63,697 nt of DNA, taken from Pelagibius sp. Its GTDB lineage: Bacteria; Pseudomonadota; Alphaproteobacteria; Kiloniellales; Kiloniellaceae. Positions 20,233 through 27,472 of the stretch are shown piece by piece (the first letter of the stretch is position 1; every line of letters begins with the position of its first letter). Below the pieces are notes generated by a model that searched no databases, was not told the DNA's origin, and saw nothing but the letters and a program-made list of their open reading frames with translations. The stretch is from the NCBI RefSeq assembly GCF_028289705.1, contig NZ_JANQOI010000128.1, positions 1 to 63,697 of the forward strand. The letters run 5' to 3'. The translations under genes and the position numbers were made by a program.

Positions 20233-20625
20233 ATGGTAGACATCGGCGTGTTGGCATCGACGGCTCTGGCATCGGTGCAGGGTTATCTTGGGTCGAAGGC
20301 GACGGCCTTTGCCGACGAAGCGGCGAAGGCGGTCGGCGGCAAGGTCCTGTCCTGGCTGCGGACCAAGCTCTCGGACCCCGCGGAACGAGGGGCCCTGGAC
20401 AGCCTGGCGGCAAATCCCCAATCCGCGGGCGCGCAGAAGATGGTCGAAGGAGCCCTGCTGACCCGCTTGGAGGCGGACCAGGGCTTGGCCGAGGAGTTGA
20501 CAAGACTCCTGGAGGCCGCCGGCCACAAGATCGAGGCGAGCCAGACGATCACCCAATCCGGTGACGGAAACCAGGCCGCCCAAGTCGCCGGAGCCGACAA
20601 CGTCGTCAAGATCAATCGGGACTGA
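20233..20625 (+). CDS. Small helical protein with C-terminal amyloid-like motif; candidate effector
   Basis: 130 residues. Residues 1-100 look all-helical: a hydrophobic first helix (GVLASTALASVQGYLG), then amphipathic helices rich in Ala, Leu and Lys/Glu. Residues 108-128 contain GDGN (110-113) and GADN (120-123) ten residues apart with Gln-Val between. Aligned to residues 7-27 of the upstream NTPase without gaps, about eight of 21 positions are identical. A helical domain joined to such a C-terminal motif, next to an NLR with the motif at its N-terminus, is the arrangement described for bacterial amyloid signalling (BASS) pairs. Start ATG 20233 has AGGAGG nine bases before; the frame is open further upstream but overlaps the NTPase gene. 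The membrane-active effector role is inferred. Confidence 0.75.
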   Translation: MVDIGVLASTALASVQGYLGSKATAFADEAAKAVGGKVLSWLRTKLSDPAERGALDSLAANPQSAGAQKMVEGALLTRLEADQGLAEELTRLLEAAGHKIEASQTITQSGDGNQAAQVAGADNVVKINRD

Positions 20626-20720
20626 GCCTGGCTCTCGGGGCTAGCGCATTTTCGACTTTCGTCGCCTCGGCTCCGGCCCCTCCGTTTTCTCGAAGACGGC
20701 GAGGTGATCGCGCTCGAGGG

Positions 20721-21053
20721 TCATTGGGCCTGATTGCCATACTGCGGGACCCAGTAGAGAAGCGAGTCGGGGGTACATTTGAAGGTGCTGAAGAACTGCA
20801 CGTATCCCAGCAAAACGGCAATCGACAGCAGCCCCCAGATACCGAGCCGGCGCCAGTATTTGCCGGGGTCCGGCTTCAGGCGCTCATAGGCCTCGCCACT
20901 GATCCCGGAGGCGTCCAGGGAGCGGCGGACCGCCGAGGCCCGCAGCAGTCCGCGGCCCTGCAGAGCGATGAAGAGCAGCGTGACCAACCAGAGGCCGAGC
21001 ACAAGCAGCTTCCAATAGGGCGTGAGACAGGCGTCGAGGTAGTAGACGAACAC
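20721..21053 (-). CDS. Small membrane protein, function unknown
   Basis: 110 residues with two hydrophobic segments (about 15-33 and 71-88) separated by a charged cytoplasmic-looking loop containing DASGISGEAYERLKPDPGKYWRR. It starts with GTG 21053 just four bases after the stop of the secreted-protein gene at 21058, so the two are probably coupled. I do not recognise a family. It is convergent with the NTPase/effector pair; nothing ties it to them beyond position. Confidence 0.6.
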   Translation of the reverse strand: MFVYYLDACLTPYWKLLVLGLWLVTLLFIALQGRGLLRASAVRRSLDASGISGEAYERLKPDPGKYWRRLGIWGLLSIAVLLGYVQFFSTFKCTPDSLLYWVPQYGNQAQ

Positions 21054-21057
21054 GGCC

Positions 21058-21444
21058 TCAGAAGCCCATCTGCCTGCCGTCGGTCATGGTGAAGGGGGAG
21101 CGGTAGTCGCTGCCGGGCGAGACCCAGTAGTGGGTCGCGCCGTCGGTCTCCACGTCGTAGCAGCTCCAGCCGCCGCGCTGCCACCAGGAGCAGTACTGGT
21201 TCTTCGCCTCGTCGACCCGCCACTTGCCCTCGTCGGGGATGCCGCCCTTCTCAAGATAGACCGTCAACCCCGAGGTCGCGAAGTACTGCCGCGTGTCGGT
21301 TCCGCGCCAATTGCCGAGAGCGGTACGGCCGTCCAGCAACGTGCGGATCTCCGCGGCGGTCAACTTTTCGTCGGCCAGGGCCGGAAAAGGAAGCGAAGCG
21401 AAGACGGTCAGGCCCGCAACCAGGGCGCAAGCAATGCGGCGCAT
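21058..21444 (-). CDS. Small secreted protein, DUF995-like
   Basis: 128 residues. A clear signal peptide (MRRIACALVAGLTVFASL..., cleavage near ALA-DE) is followed by LTAAEIRTLLDGRTALG, a Trp/Tyr/Gly-rich beta region and a Cys pair (QYCSWW and WSCYDV). This pattern resembles small periplasmic DUF995-type proteins of alphaproteobacteria. Start ATG 21444 has AGGAGG eight bases upstream; the frame is open further but that part is not conserved-looking. First gene of a two-gene unit with the membrane protein. Confidence 0.65.
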   Translation of the reverse strand: MRRIACALVAGLTVFASLPFPALADEKLTAAEIRTLLDGRTALGNWRGTDTRQYFATSGLTVYLEKGGIPDEGKWRVDEAKNQYCSWWQRGGWSCYDVETDGATHYWVSPGSDYRSPFTMTDGRQMGF

Positions 21445-21788
21445 GGCCGATCCTCCTGTGTTTGGCGCCAGCATAGACCGTGAGCCGGTGAGCGCGGAAG
21501 CCGGTCCGCGTGTACCGTTCTCTGTTTCCTTCAGGCGAACGAATGAAATTTCTTTCTTACAAATGTCCATTGATTGGCGATGAGACCTCGGTCACACTGC
21601 CGGGCAAAGAGACCAACAAGCTGTCTCGGTGTGAGTCGACCTGACTGTCGGCCGGTCCCGGAACAACGGTCCGCCCGCCCGTGTTGTTGCTTTTTGAGTC
21701 GGTTCCACATCGCGTCACCCGGTCCCCCGCGGGCCGGCAGGTTGCACGATATGGCCGACCAACGGCCGACATGGGAGGAAAGACGCCA
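21445..21788. other. Divergent intergenic region, 344 bases
   Basis: Separates the secreted-protein gene from acoA. It holds a stretch with lower GC around 21530-21570 and the sigma-54-like site listed at 21731-21746. No RNA gene or repeat was recognised. Confidence 0.5.
21731..21746 (+). promoter_or_regulatory. Possible sigma-54 promoter of acoABC
   Basis: GG at 21732-21733 and GC at 21744-21745 have the exact GG-N10-GC spacing of -24/-12 promoters; the -12 element is TTGCA as in the consensus, while the -24 element (GGGCC) is weaker than TGGCAC. It lies 43 bases before the acoA start. Acetoin dehydrogenase operons are often AcoR/sigma-54 controlled, which supports the reading, but no AcoR gene is in the window. 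Confidence 0.35.
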
Positions 21789-22757
21789 ATGCTTCAGTTG
21801 AGCAAAGAAGATCTCGTCCGGGCCTATACCCAGATGCGCACGATCCGCGATTTCGAGGAGCGGGTGCATGAGGAGTTCGCCGGCGGCAGTATTCCGGGCT
21901 TCGTCCACCTCTACGCCGGTGAAGAGGCTTCGGCCGTCGGCGTCTGCATGAACCTCAACGACAAGGACAACATCGCCTCCACCCACCGCGGTCACGGCCA
22001 CTGCATTGCCAAGGGCTGCGACGTGAAAGGCATGATGCAGGAGATCTATGGCCGCCGCGGCGGGCTCTGCGGCGGCAAGGGCGGCTCCATGCACATCGCC
22101 GATCTCTCCAAGGGCATGATGGGCGCCAACGGCATCGTCGGCGGCGGCCCGCCGCTGATCTGCGGGGCGGCGCTGAGCGCCAAGACCCTGGGCACCGGCG
22201 GCGTTGCCGTGGCCTTCGTCGGCGACGGCGGCTCCAACCAGGGCACCACCTTGGAGTCCTACAATCTGGCGAAGGTCTGGAACCTGCCGGCGGTTTTCGT
22301 GGTGGAGGACAACGGTTACGCCGAGTCCACCGCCTCGTCCTGGTCGGTGGGCGGCAGCCAGATCAAGCGCGCGGAGGCCTTTGGCATGGAGGGCTTCGAG
22401 GTCGACGGGCATGACTTCTTCGCGGTCTATGAAGCCGCCCGCGACGTCATCGCCAAGGCGCGCGACGGCGGCGGGCCCAGCCTGCTGCATGTCCGGCTGA
22501 ACCGCTACTTCGGCCATTTCGAGGGCGATGCCATGACCTACCGCCCCGACGGCGAGGTGGACGGCCTGCGCCAGCAGCGCGACAGCCTGGCGATCTTCCG
22601 CCAGCGGGTGGGCGAGACCGGGCTGCTGGACGCCGCGGAGATGGACGAGATCGACCGTTCCGTCGCCGGCCTGATCGACGAGGCCGTCGGCGAGTCCGTG
22701 GCCGCGCCGCCGCCGACCCGCGACGATCTCACCACCGATGTCTACGTGACTTACTGA
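21789..22757 (+). CDS. acoA: Acetoin/pyruvate dehydrogenase E1 alpha subunit
   Basis: 322 residues, thiamine-diphosphate E1 alpha. The TPP motif GDGGSNQGT...(about 27 residues)...EDN is visible near residues 153-184, and the HRGHGH segment near 60. Length and sequence are closer to AcoA of acetoin dehydrogenase than to PdhA. With AcoB it would cleave acetoin, or decarboxylate a related 2-oxo compound, and pass the acyl group to AcoC. Start ATG 21789 has GGGAGGA before it. First gene of acoABC. Confidence 0.88.
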   Translation: MLQLSKEDLVRAYTQMRTIRDFEERVHEEFAGGSIPGFVHLYAGEEASAVGVCMNLNDKDNIASTHRGHGHCIAKGCDVKGMMQEIYGRRGGLCGGKGGSMHIADLSKGMMGANGIVGGGPPLICGAALSAKTLGTGGVAVAFVGDGGSNQGTTLESYNLAKVWNLPAVFVVEDNGYAESTASSWSVGGSQIKRAEAFGMEGFEVDGHDFFAVYEAARDVIAKARDGGGPSLLHVRLNRYFGHFEGDAMTYRPDGEVDGLRQQRDSLAIFRQRVGETGLLDAAEMDEIDRSVAGLIDEAVGESVAAPPPTRDDLTTDVYVTY

Positions 22758-22769
22758 GGGGAGGCGGAA

Positions 22770-23783
22770 ATGGCCAAGAAATCCTTTCGCCAGGCGATCA
22801 ACGAAGCCCTTGCCATGGAAATGCGCCGCGACCCGACGGTGATCCTGATGGGCGAGGATGTTGCCGGCGGCATGGGCGCGGCCGGCGAGGACGATGCCTG
22901 GGGCGGCCCCCTGGGCGTCACCAAGGGGCTGATGCCGGAGTTCGGCCGCGACCGGGTGCTCGACACCCCGATCAGCGAGAGCGCCTTCGTCGGTGCCGCA
23001 GCCGGGGCGGCGGCCACGGGCCTGAGGCCGGTGGCCGAGCTGATGTTCGTCGACTTCATGGGCGTCTGCCTCGACCAGATCTTCAATCAGGCGGGCAAAT
23101 TCCGTTACATGTTCGGCGGCAAGGCGGTGACGCCCATGGTGGTGCGCACCATGTACGGCGCCGGCTTCCGCGCCGCCAGCCAGCACAGCCAGTGCCTCTA
23201 TCCCGTCTTCACCCACATGCCGGGGCTGAAGGTGGCGATTCCCTCCTCGCCCTACGAGGCCAAGGGTCTGCTGATCCAGGCGATCCGCGACGACGACCCG
23301 GTGATCTTCTTCGAGCACAAGGTGATGTACGACGACGAGGAGGAGGTGCCCGACGAGGCCTACACCATCCCCTTCGGCGAAGCGAACCTGACCCGCGAGG
23401 GCGACGACGTGACCATCGTCGCCATCGGCCGCATGGTGCAGTTCGCCAACCAGGTGGCCGACAAGCTGGAGGGCGAGGGCATCGGCTGCACCGTGGTCGA
23501 CCCGCGCACCACCTCGCCGCTGGACGAGGACACCATCCTCGAATGCGTCGAGGACACGGGACGTCTGGTGATCGTCGACGAGGCGAGCCCGCGCTGCAAC
23601 ATCGCGACCGACATCTCCGCGCTGGTGTCCGAGCGGGCCTTCTCCGCGCTGAAGGCGCCGATCCGCATGGTGACGCCGCCGCACACGCCGGTACCCTTCG
23701 CTGCCGAGCTGGAGGATCTCTACATCCCGGGTCCCGAGCAGATCGAAGAGGCGGTGCGCTCGGTGATGGGAGCCCAGGCATGA
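22770..23783 (+). CDS. acoB: Acetoin/pyruvate dehydrogenase E1 beta subunit
   Basis: 337 residues, transketolase-like E1 beta. Typical landmarks are MGEDVAGG near residue 27, DTPISESAFVG near 71, and the C-terminal Transketolase_C domain (TIVAIGRMV..., DPRTTSPLDEDTI). It pairs with AcoA to form the alpha2-beta2 E1. It begins 12 bases after acoA and its stop overlaps the acoC start by four bases (ATGA), so the three genes form one tightly coupled operon. Confidence 0.9.
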   Translation: MAKKSFRQAINEALAMEMRRDPTVILMGEDVAGGMGAAGEDDAWGGPLGVTKGLMPEFGRDRVLDTPISESAFVGAAAGAAATGLRPVAELMFVDFMGVCLDQIFNQAGKFRYMFGGKAVTPMVVRTMYGAGFRAASQHSQCLYPVFTHMPGLKVAIPSSPYEAKGLLIQAIRDDDPVIFFEHKVMYDDEEEVPDEAYTIPFGEANLTREGDDVTIVAIGRMVQFANQVADKLEGEGIGCTVVDPRTTSPLDEDTILECVEDTGRLVIVDEASPRCNIATDISALVSERAFSALKAPIRMVTPPHTPVPFAAELEDLYIPGPEQIEEAVRSVMGAQA

Positions 23784-24919
23784 GCGACGCCGCTGCCCCT
23801 GTTTCTGGCGGCGCCATTCAGGCCATCACCATGCCCAAGTGGGGCCTTGCCATGGAGGAAGGCAAGGTGAGCGCCTGGATGGCGGAGGAGGGCGCCGCCA
23901 TCGAAAGCGGCGAGGAGATCCTGGAGATCGAGACCACCAAGATCACCAACGTCTTCGAAAGCCCGATCGCCGGCACCCTGCGGCGCCGGGTGGTGGCGGA
24001 GGGCGAGACGGTGCCCGTCGGAGCGCTGCTGGGCGTCGCCGCCGGGGCCGATACGCCGGATGCCGAGATCGAGGCTTTCATCGCCGACTTTCAGGCCAAC
24101 TTCGTGGTCGAGGCCGCCGACACGGCCGACGCCCCGGAGGCCGAGGCGATCACGGTTGCCGGGCGCGCGCTCAGTCACCTGCGCATGGGCCCGGAGGACG
24201 GTGGGGCTATCGTGCTGGTCCACGGCTTCGGCGGCGACCTCAACGGCTGGCTGTTCAACCAGCCGGTGCTCGCCGAGACCCAGCGGGTCTACGCAATGGA
24301 TCTGCCGGGCCACGGCCGCGCCGAGAAGGCCGTCGGCGGCCTCGACGTGGCCGCCCTGGCGGCGCTGCTGGCCGACTACATGGCGGCGGTGGGCACCGGC
24401 CCGGCACATCTCGTCGGCCATTCCATGGGCGGTGCGGTGGCCCTGAAGCTGGCCCTCGACAACCCGGACCTCGTGCAGCGCCTCACCCTGCTGGCGCCGG
24501 CGGGGCTGGGCCGCGAACTGAACGTCGACTATGTGAGAGGCTTTGCCGAGGCCGAGCGGCGCAAGGAGATCAAGAGCCTGCTGCAGCAACTCTTCGCCGA
24601 TCCCGAACTGGTCAGCCGCGACATGGTGAACGAGGTGCAGAAGTACAAGCGCCTCGACGGTGTGAATGCGGCGCTCAGGACCCTCGCCGATACCCTCTTC
24701 CCCGACGGCCACCAGGCCCTGGTGATGAAGGACCGGCTGGAGAGCCTCGCCATGCCGGTGCAGGTGATCTGGGGCGATGAGGACTCCATCGTCCCGCCCG
24801 CCCATGCCGAAGGATTGCCCGCCAACGTGCGCCTGCAGATCCTGGAGAAAATCGGCCACATGCCCCAGATGGAAGCCGCCGGCGAGGTCAACCGCCTGAT
24901 CGCGGAGTTCGGTAGCTAA
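23780..24919 (+). CDS. acoC: AcoC: lipoyl domain fused to alpha/beta hydrolase (E2)
   Basis: 379 residues. An N-terminal lipoyl domain has its lipoylated Lys54 in the segment EIETTKITN. The rest is an alpha/beta hydrolase in place of the usual E2 acyltransferase core: nucleophile Ser215 in GHSMGG, an Asp in WGDEDS (about 333), and His360 in IGHMPQ. This domain fusion is diagnostic of AcoC of acetoin dehydrogenase systems. No dihydrolipoamide dehydrogenase (E3) lies nearby, so an E3 from another locus must serve. The gene ends at a rho-independent terminator that overlaps its stop. Confidence 0.88.
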   Translation: MSDAAAPVSGGAIQAITMPKWGLAMEEGKVSAWMAEEGAAIESGEEILEIETTKITNVFESPIAGTLRRRVVAEGETVPVGALLGVAAGADTPDAEIEAFIADFQANFVVEAADTADAPEAEAITVAGRALSHLRMGPEDGGAIVLVHGFGGDLNGWLFNQPVLAETQRVYAMDLPGHGRAEKAVGGLDVAALAALLADYMAAVGTGPAHLVGHSMGGAVALKLALDNPDLVQRLTLLAPAGLGRELNVDYVRGFAEAERRKEIKSLLQQLFADPELVSRDMVNEVQKYKRLDGVNAALRTLADTLFPDGHQALVMKDRLESLAMPVQVIWGDEDSIVPPAHAEGLPANVRLQILEKIGHMPQMEAAGEVNRLIAEFGS

Positions 24920-24945
24920 CTGAAGCCGCTCAGGTAGCTATTTTC
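24913..24945 (+). terminator. Rho-independent terminator of acoABC
   Basis: Stem TAGCTAACTGA (24913-24923) pairs with TCAGGTAGCTA (24930-24940) with one mismatch and a six-base loop, followed by TTTTCTT. It includes the acoC stop codon. Confidence 0.75.
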
Positions 24946-25167
24946 TTCCAGTGTTTTTCAGCACTTGATGAGCCTGCCAACGCAACGGGTAACTTCGATC
25001 CATGGTGGATTGTCGTGATCCGCCCACTTCAATGCGCAAACTGCATCAAATCTTGTTTTGCTGCGAAGCAGATTGGATCAGTTGCATTTCAGCGATGACC
25101 ATTCATGCAACGTCAGCTAGCATTCTTGTAATGGATCTATTGATTGGCGAGTGCGAGGCAAGGACCT

Positions 25168-25773
25168 ATGGCGTTACCCGGACTCTTTATCGAGTATCTC
25201 GTTGTTGGTGCTTTGGCTTTATTTTGGGTTTTGCCTCTAGGCGGGCTGCAGGGGGCCGCCATTGAACTAAACGCCTTGCAGGCTGCTGCGTTGGTGCCGG
25301 CCATCTACGTAATTGGGATGTTTATAGACTCAGCAGCCTTTGCAGTGGTTACTTGGTTGCCGCGAAAGGGTGGTACCTACAAGGCCCGTGCTCGAAGGTT
25401 CGTCGGTTCAGACCGGGCGAGCCGAGTTGCTGACTTTTGGAAATTCGTTTGGAAAGGGTTTCCAGAACTTGAAGACCGCCGAGCCGAAGACGACAAAAAC
25501 GCCGAACGTGACAAACTTGAAATCCAACTGCCGGAGAAGCTTCCTGAAGTAGCAAAGCAGCTAGAAATGCGCAGCAGCCGTGACAGGATTGCGAGGAGCT
25601 CAATTCTGAACCTTGGTCTGATTGGCGTGGTGAACCTGGTCTGCAACCCTGTGCTCGCAATATTGTGTTTTGCGCTCGCCCTTTGGGCGGTTCCGATGTG
25701 GGTTTTCTATGAAGCGAACAGTCACGGACTTAAAGAGAAGGCGCTGAAACAACTCGAACACCTGGACGAATAG
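25168..25773 (+). CDS. Membrane protein of unknown function, AT-richer than neighbours
   Basis: 201 residues. Two hydrophobic segments near the N-terminus (about 6-25 and 37-60) and one or two near the C-terminus (about 146-180) flank a charged cytoplasmic-looking domain with runs such as LEDRRAEDDKNAERDK. I do not recognise the family. Codon use and base composition are clearly less GC-rich than the flanking genes, and the flanks (24946-25167 and 25774-25793) are also AT-richer, which suggests recent transfer. ATG 25168 follows AAGGA closely; an in-frame TTG at 25144 is an alternative start. A stand-alone gene after a strong terminator. Confidence 0.6.
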   Translation: MALPGLFIEYLVVGALALFWVLPLGGLQGAAIELNALQAAALVPAIYVIGMFIDSAAFAVVTWLPRKGGTYKARARRFVGSDRASRVADFWKFVWKGFPELEDRRAEDDKNAERDKLEIQLPEKLPEVAKQLEMRSSRDRIARSSILNLGLIGVVNLVCNPVLAILCFALALWAVPMWVFYEANSHGLKEKALKQLEHLDE

Positions 25774-25793
25774 TTGGAGAAATCATCCACACG

Positions 25794-26231
25794 CTAGCCA
25801 TCGATGATTTCTGGAGCGAAGTCGCTCAGCCAGCGCCAGAGATGGTCGGCGAAGTAGGAGCGGGTGTTGATGTCGAGCGCAGGACCTTGTTGGTCTTTGT
25901 CGATCACCTGATACAAGTTGATGACCGCCAGCGACGCATAGCCGCCGTCATTGTCGAGGCTGCAGGCCTCGGTCATCCCCAGGGAGGCGGGGTTATCGGC
26001 GACGACATGTTCCTTGGCCATGGTCCAGCCGAAGTCCCGCTGCTGCAGCGCGGCATCTCGCAGCGACCCTGGATAGCGTTGTGTAAGGCGCCTTGGTAGC
26101 AGAGCGGCCGCGGCTCCCCGCGCCTGCGCAAATAGACCCGCAGGAGTCGCGATCTGCGGAATGCGCGCTGGCAATTTGACGCTAAAATCCTGCAAAATTG
26201 TGCCCGGAGACTCCGTGTCGGTCTCCACCAC
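25794..26231 (-). pseudogene. soxG-like fragment (sarcosine oxidase gamma C-terminus)
   Basis: An open frame of 145 codons from GTG. Its last 40 residues (VINLYQV...NTRSYFADHLWRWLSDFAPE) closely resemble the end of the intact SoxG at 29138 (AVTLHQV...YTRRSFSDYLWRWLSDAARE). The upstream hundred residues do not align clearly with SoxG. This looks like the decayed 3' part of a soxG copy, or a diverged SoxG-family protein of unusual length. It has no soxA partner nearby and no good ribosome site. Confidence 0.5.
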
Positions 26232-26290
26232 GTCAGCTCTGTATGGCGTTGTTTGTACAAGAAGCCTAAGGCACCAAGGGAGGTAAAGCT

Positions 26291-27439
26291 ATGACTCTAG
26301 GCGATATTTTGCGCCTTGGCGGCCGCTGTGCCGCTGTTGTTCTTCTGGGATCGGCGGCCCTTGCCAGCGGCGCGCAGGCTCAGGAGAGCGCGGGCTCAGG
26401 TCCGACAAGCGCGATCACCTTCACATCCTGGACCGGACCCTATATGCGCAGCCAGATGCTGGGCTTCGTCCGCCCTTACGAAGACGAGACCGGTGCTCGG
26501 GTGCATGTGGAGCACTATGCCGGCGGCATCAACGAGATCCGCGACCAGGTGGAATCCGCCAATGTCGTCTGGGACGTGGTCGACCTGACCCAGGCGGACT
26601 CGCTGCGTGCCTGCAACGAAGGCCTGCTCGAAAAGCTGGACGACATCGAACTGCCCGACGGCAAGGACGGCAGCGGTTTCCGCGACGATTTCGTCGAGGG
26701 GGCGCTGAACGAATGCGGTGTCGGCGTCATCGTCTGGGCGACGGCCTTTGCCTACGACAAGGGCAGCTTCGACGGCCAGGCACCGAGCACGATCAACGAC
26801 TTCTTCAATACCGATGCCTTCCCCGGCCGCCGCGCCATCCGCGACGATCCGACGGTTATCATGGAGTGGGCGCTGATCGCCGACGGGGTGGCGCAGGAAG
26901 ATGTCTACAAGACCCTGGAGACCGAGGAGGGCATCGAACGCGCCCTCTCGGTGATGAATGCCATCAAGCCGGGTCTGCAGCTCTGGAGCAACGGGCGCGA
27001 ACCCGTGCGCTTCCTGAACGATGGCGAAGTCACCATGTCCATGGTCTGGGCGACCACCGGGGCCCTCGCTTCGGAAGAGCCCGGCGCCGACTTCGCCATG
27101 GTCTGGAACGGCCGGGTGATCGAACTCGATCTCTTCGGGATCCCGAAGGGCAGCCGCAACAAGCAGGCGGCGATCGACTTCATCCGCTACGCCAGCAGTT
27201 CGGAGTCCCTCGCCCGGATGGTCGGCTATCTGCCGAACGGCCCGACACGGCGCTCGTCCCTGGCGCTGCTGTCGGACGAGGTGCTGGCGCGCCTTCCGAA
27301 CAATCCGGCCTTCGACGACAAGATCGTGATCCGCTCGGATGCCGAGTGGTGGGCAGAGAACCATGCAGCTCTGGAAGAGGCCTTTGACGCCTGGCTCAAG
27401 GAAGCCGGCCGGCAGGGTGCTTCCGGCACGGTGCGCTGA
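26291..27439 (+). CDS. Extracellular solute-binding protein (PotD/family 1-like)
   Basis: 382 residues. Signal peptide with hydrophobic segment 12-27 and cleavage near AQA-QE, then a periplasmic binding fold opening ITFTSWTGPYMRSQ, as in PotD-like polyamine or compatible-solute binding proteins. Late landmarks are SMVWATTGAL and GIPKGSRNKQAA. No ABC permease or ATPase genes follow; instead a BCCT carrier starts 33 bases after the stop. A GGGAGGT ribosome site precedes ATG 26291. The ligand is unknown, most likely a polyamine or betaine. Confidence 0.85.
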   Translation: MTLGDILRLGGRCAAVVLLGSAALASGAQAQESAGSGPTSAITFTSWTGPYMRSQMLGFVRPYEDETGARVHVEHYAGGINEIRDQVESANVVWDVVDLTQADSLRACNEGLLEKLDDIELPDGKDGSGFRDDFVEGALNECGVGVIVWATAFAYDKGSFDGQAPSTINDFFNTDAFPGRRAIRDDPTVIMEWALIADGVAQEDVYKTLETEEGIERALSVMNAIKPGLQLWSNGREPVRFLNDGEVTMSMVWATTGALASEEPGADFAMVWNGRVIELDLFGIPKGSRNKQAAIDFIRYASSSESLARMVGYLPNGPTRRSSLALLSDEVLARLPNNPAFDDKIVIRSDAEWWAENHAALEEAFDAWLKEAGRQGASGTVR

Positions 27440-27472
27440 ACAAGAAAGATAAGACATAAGGAGCAAGGACCA

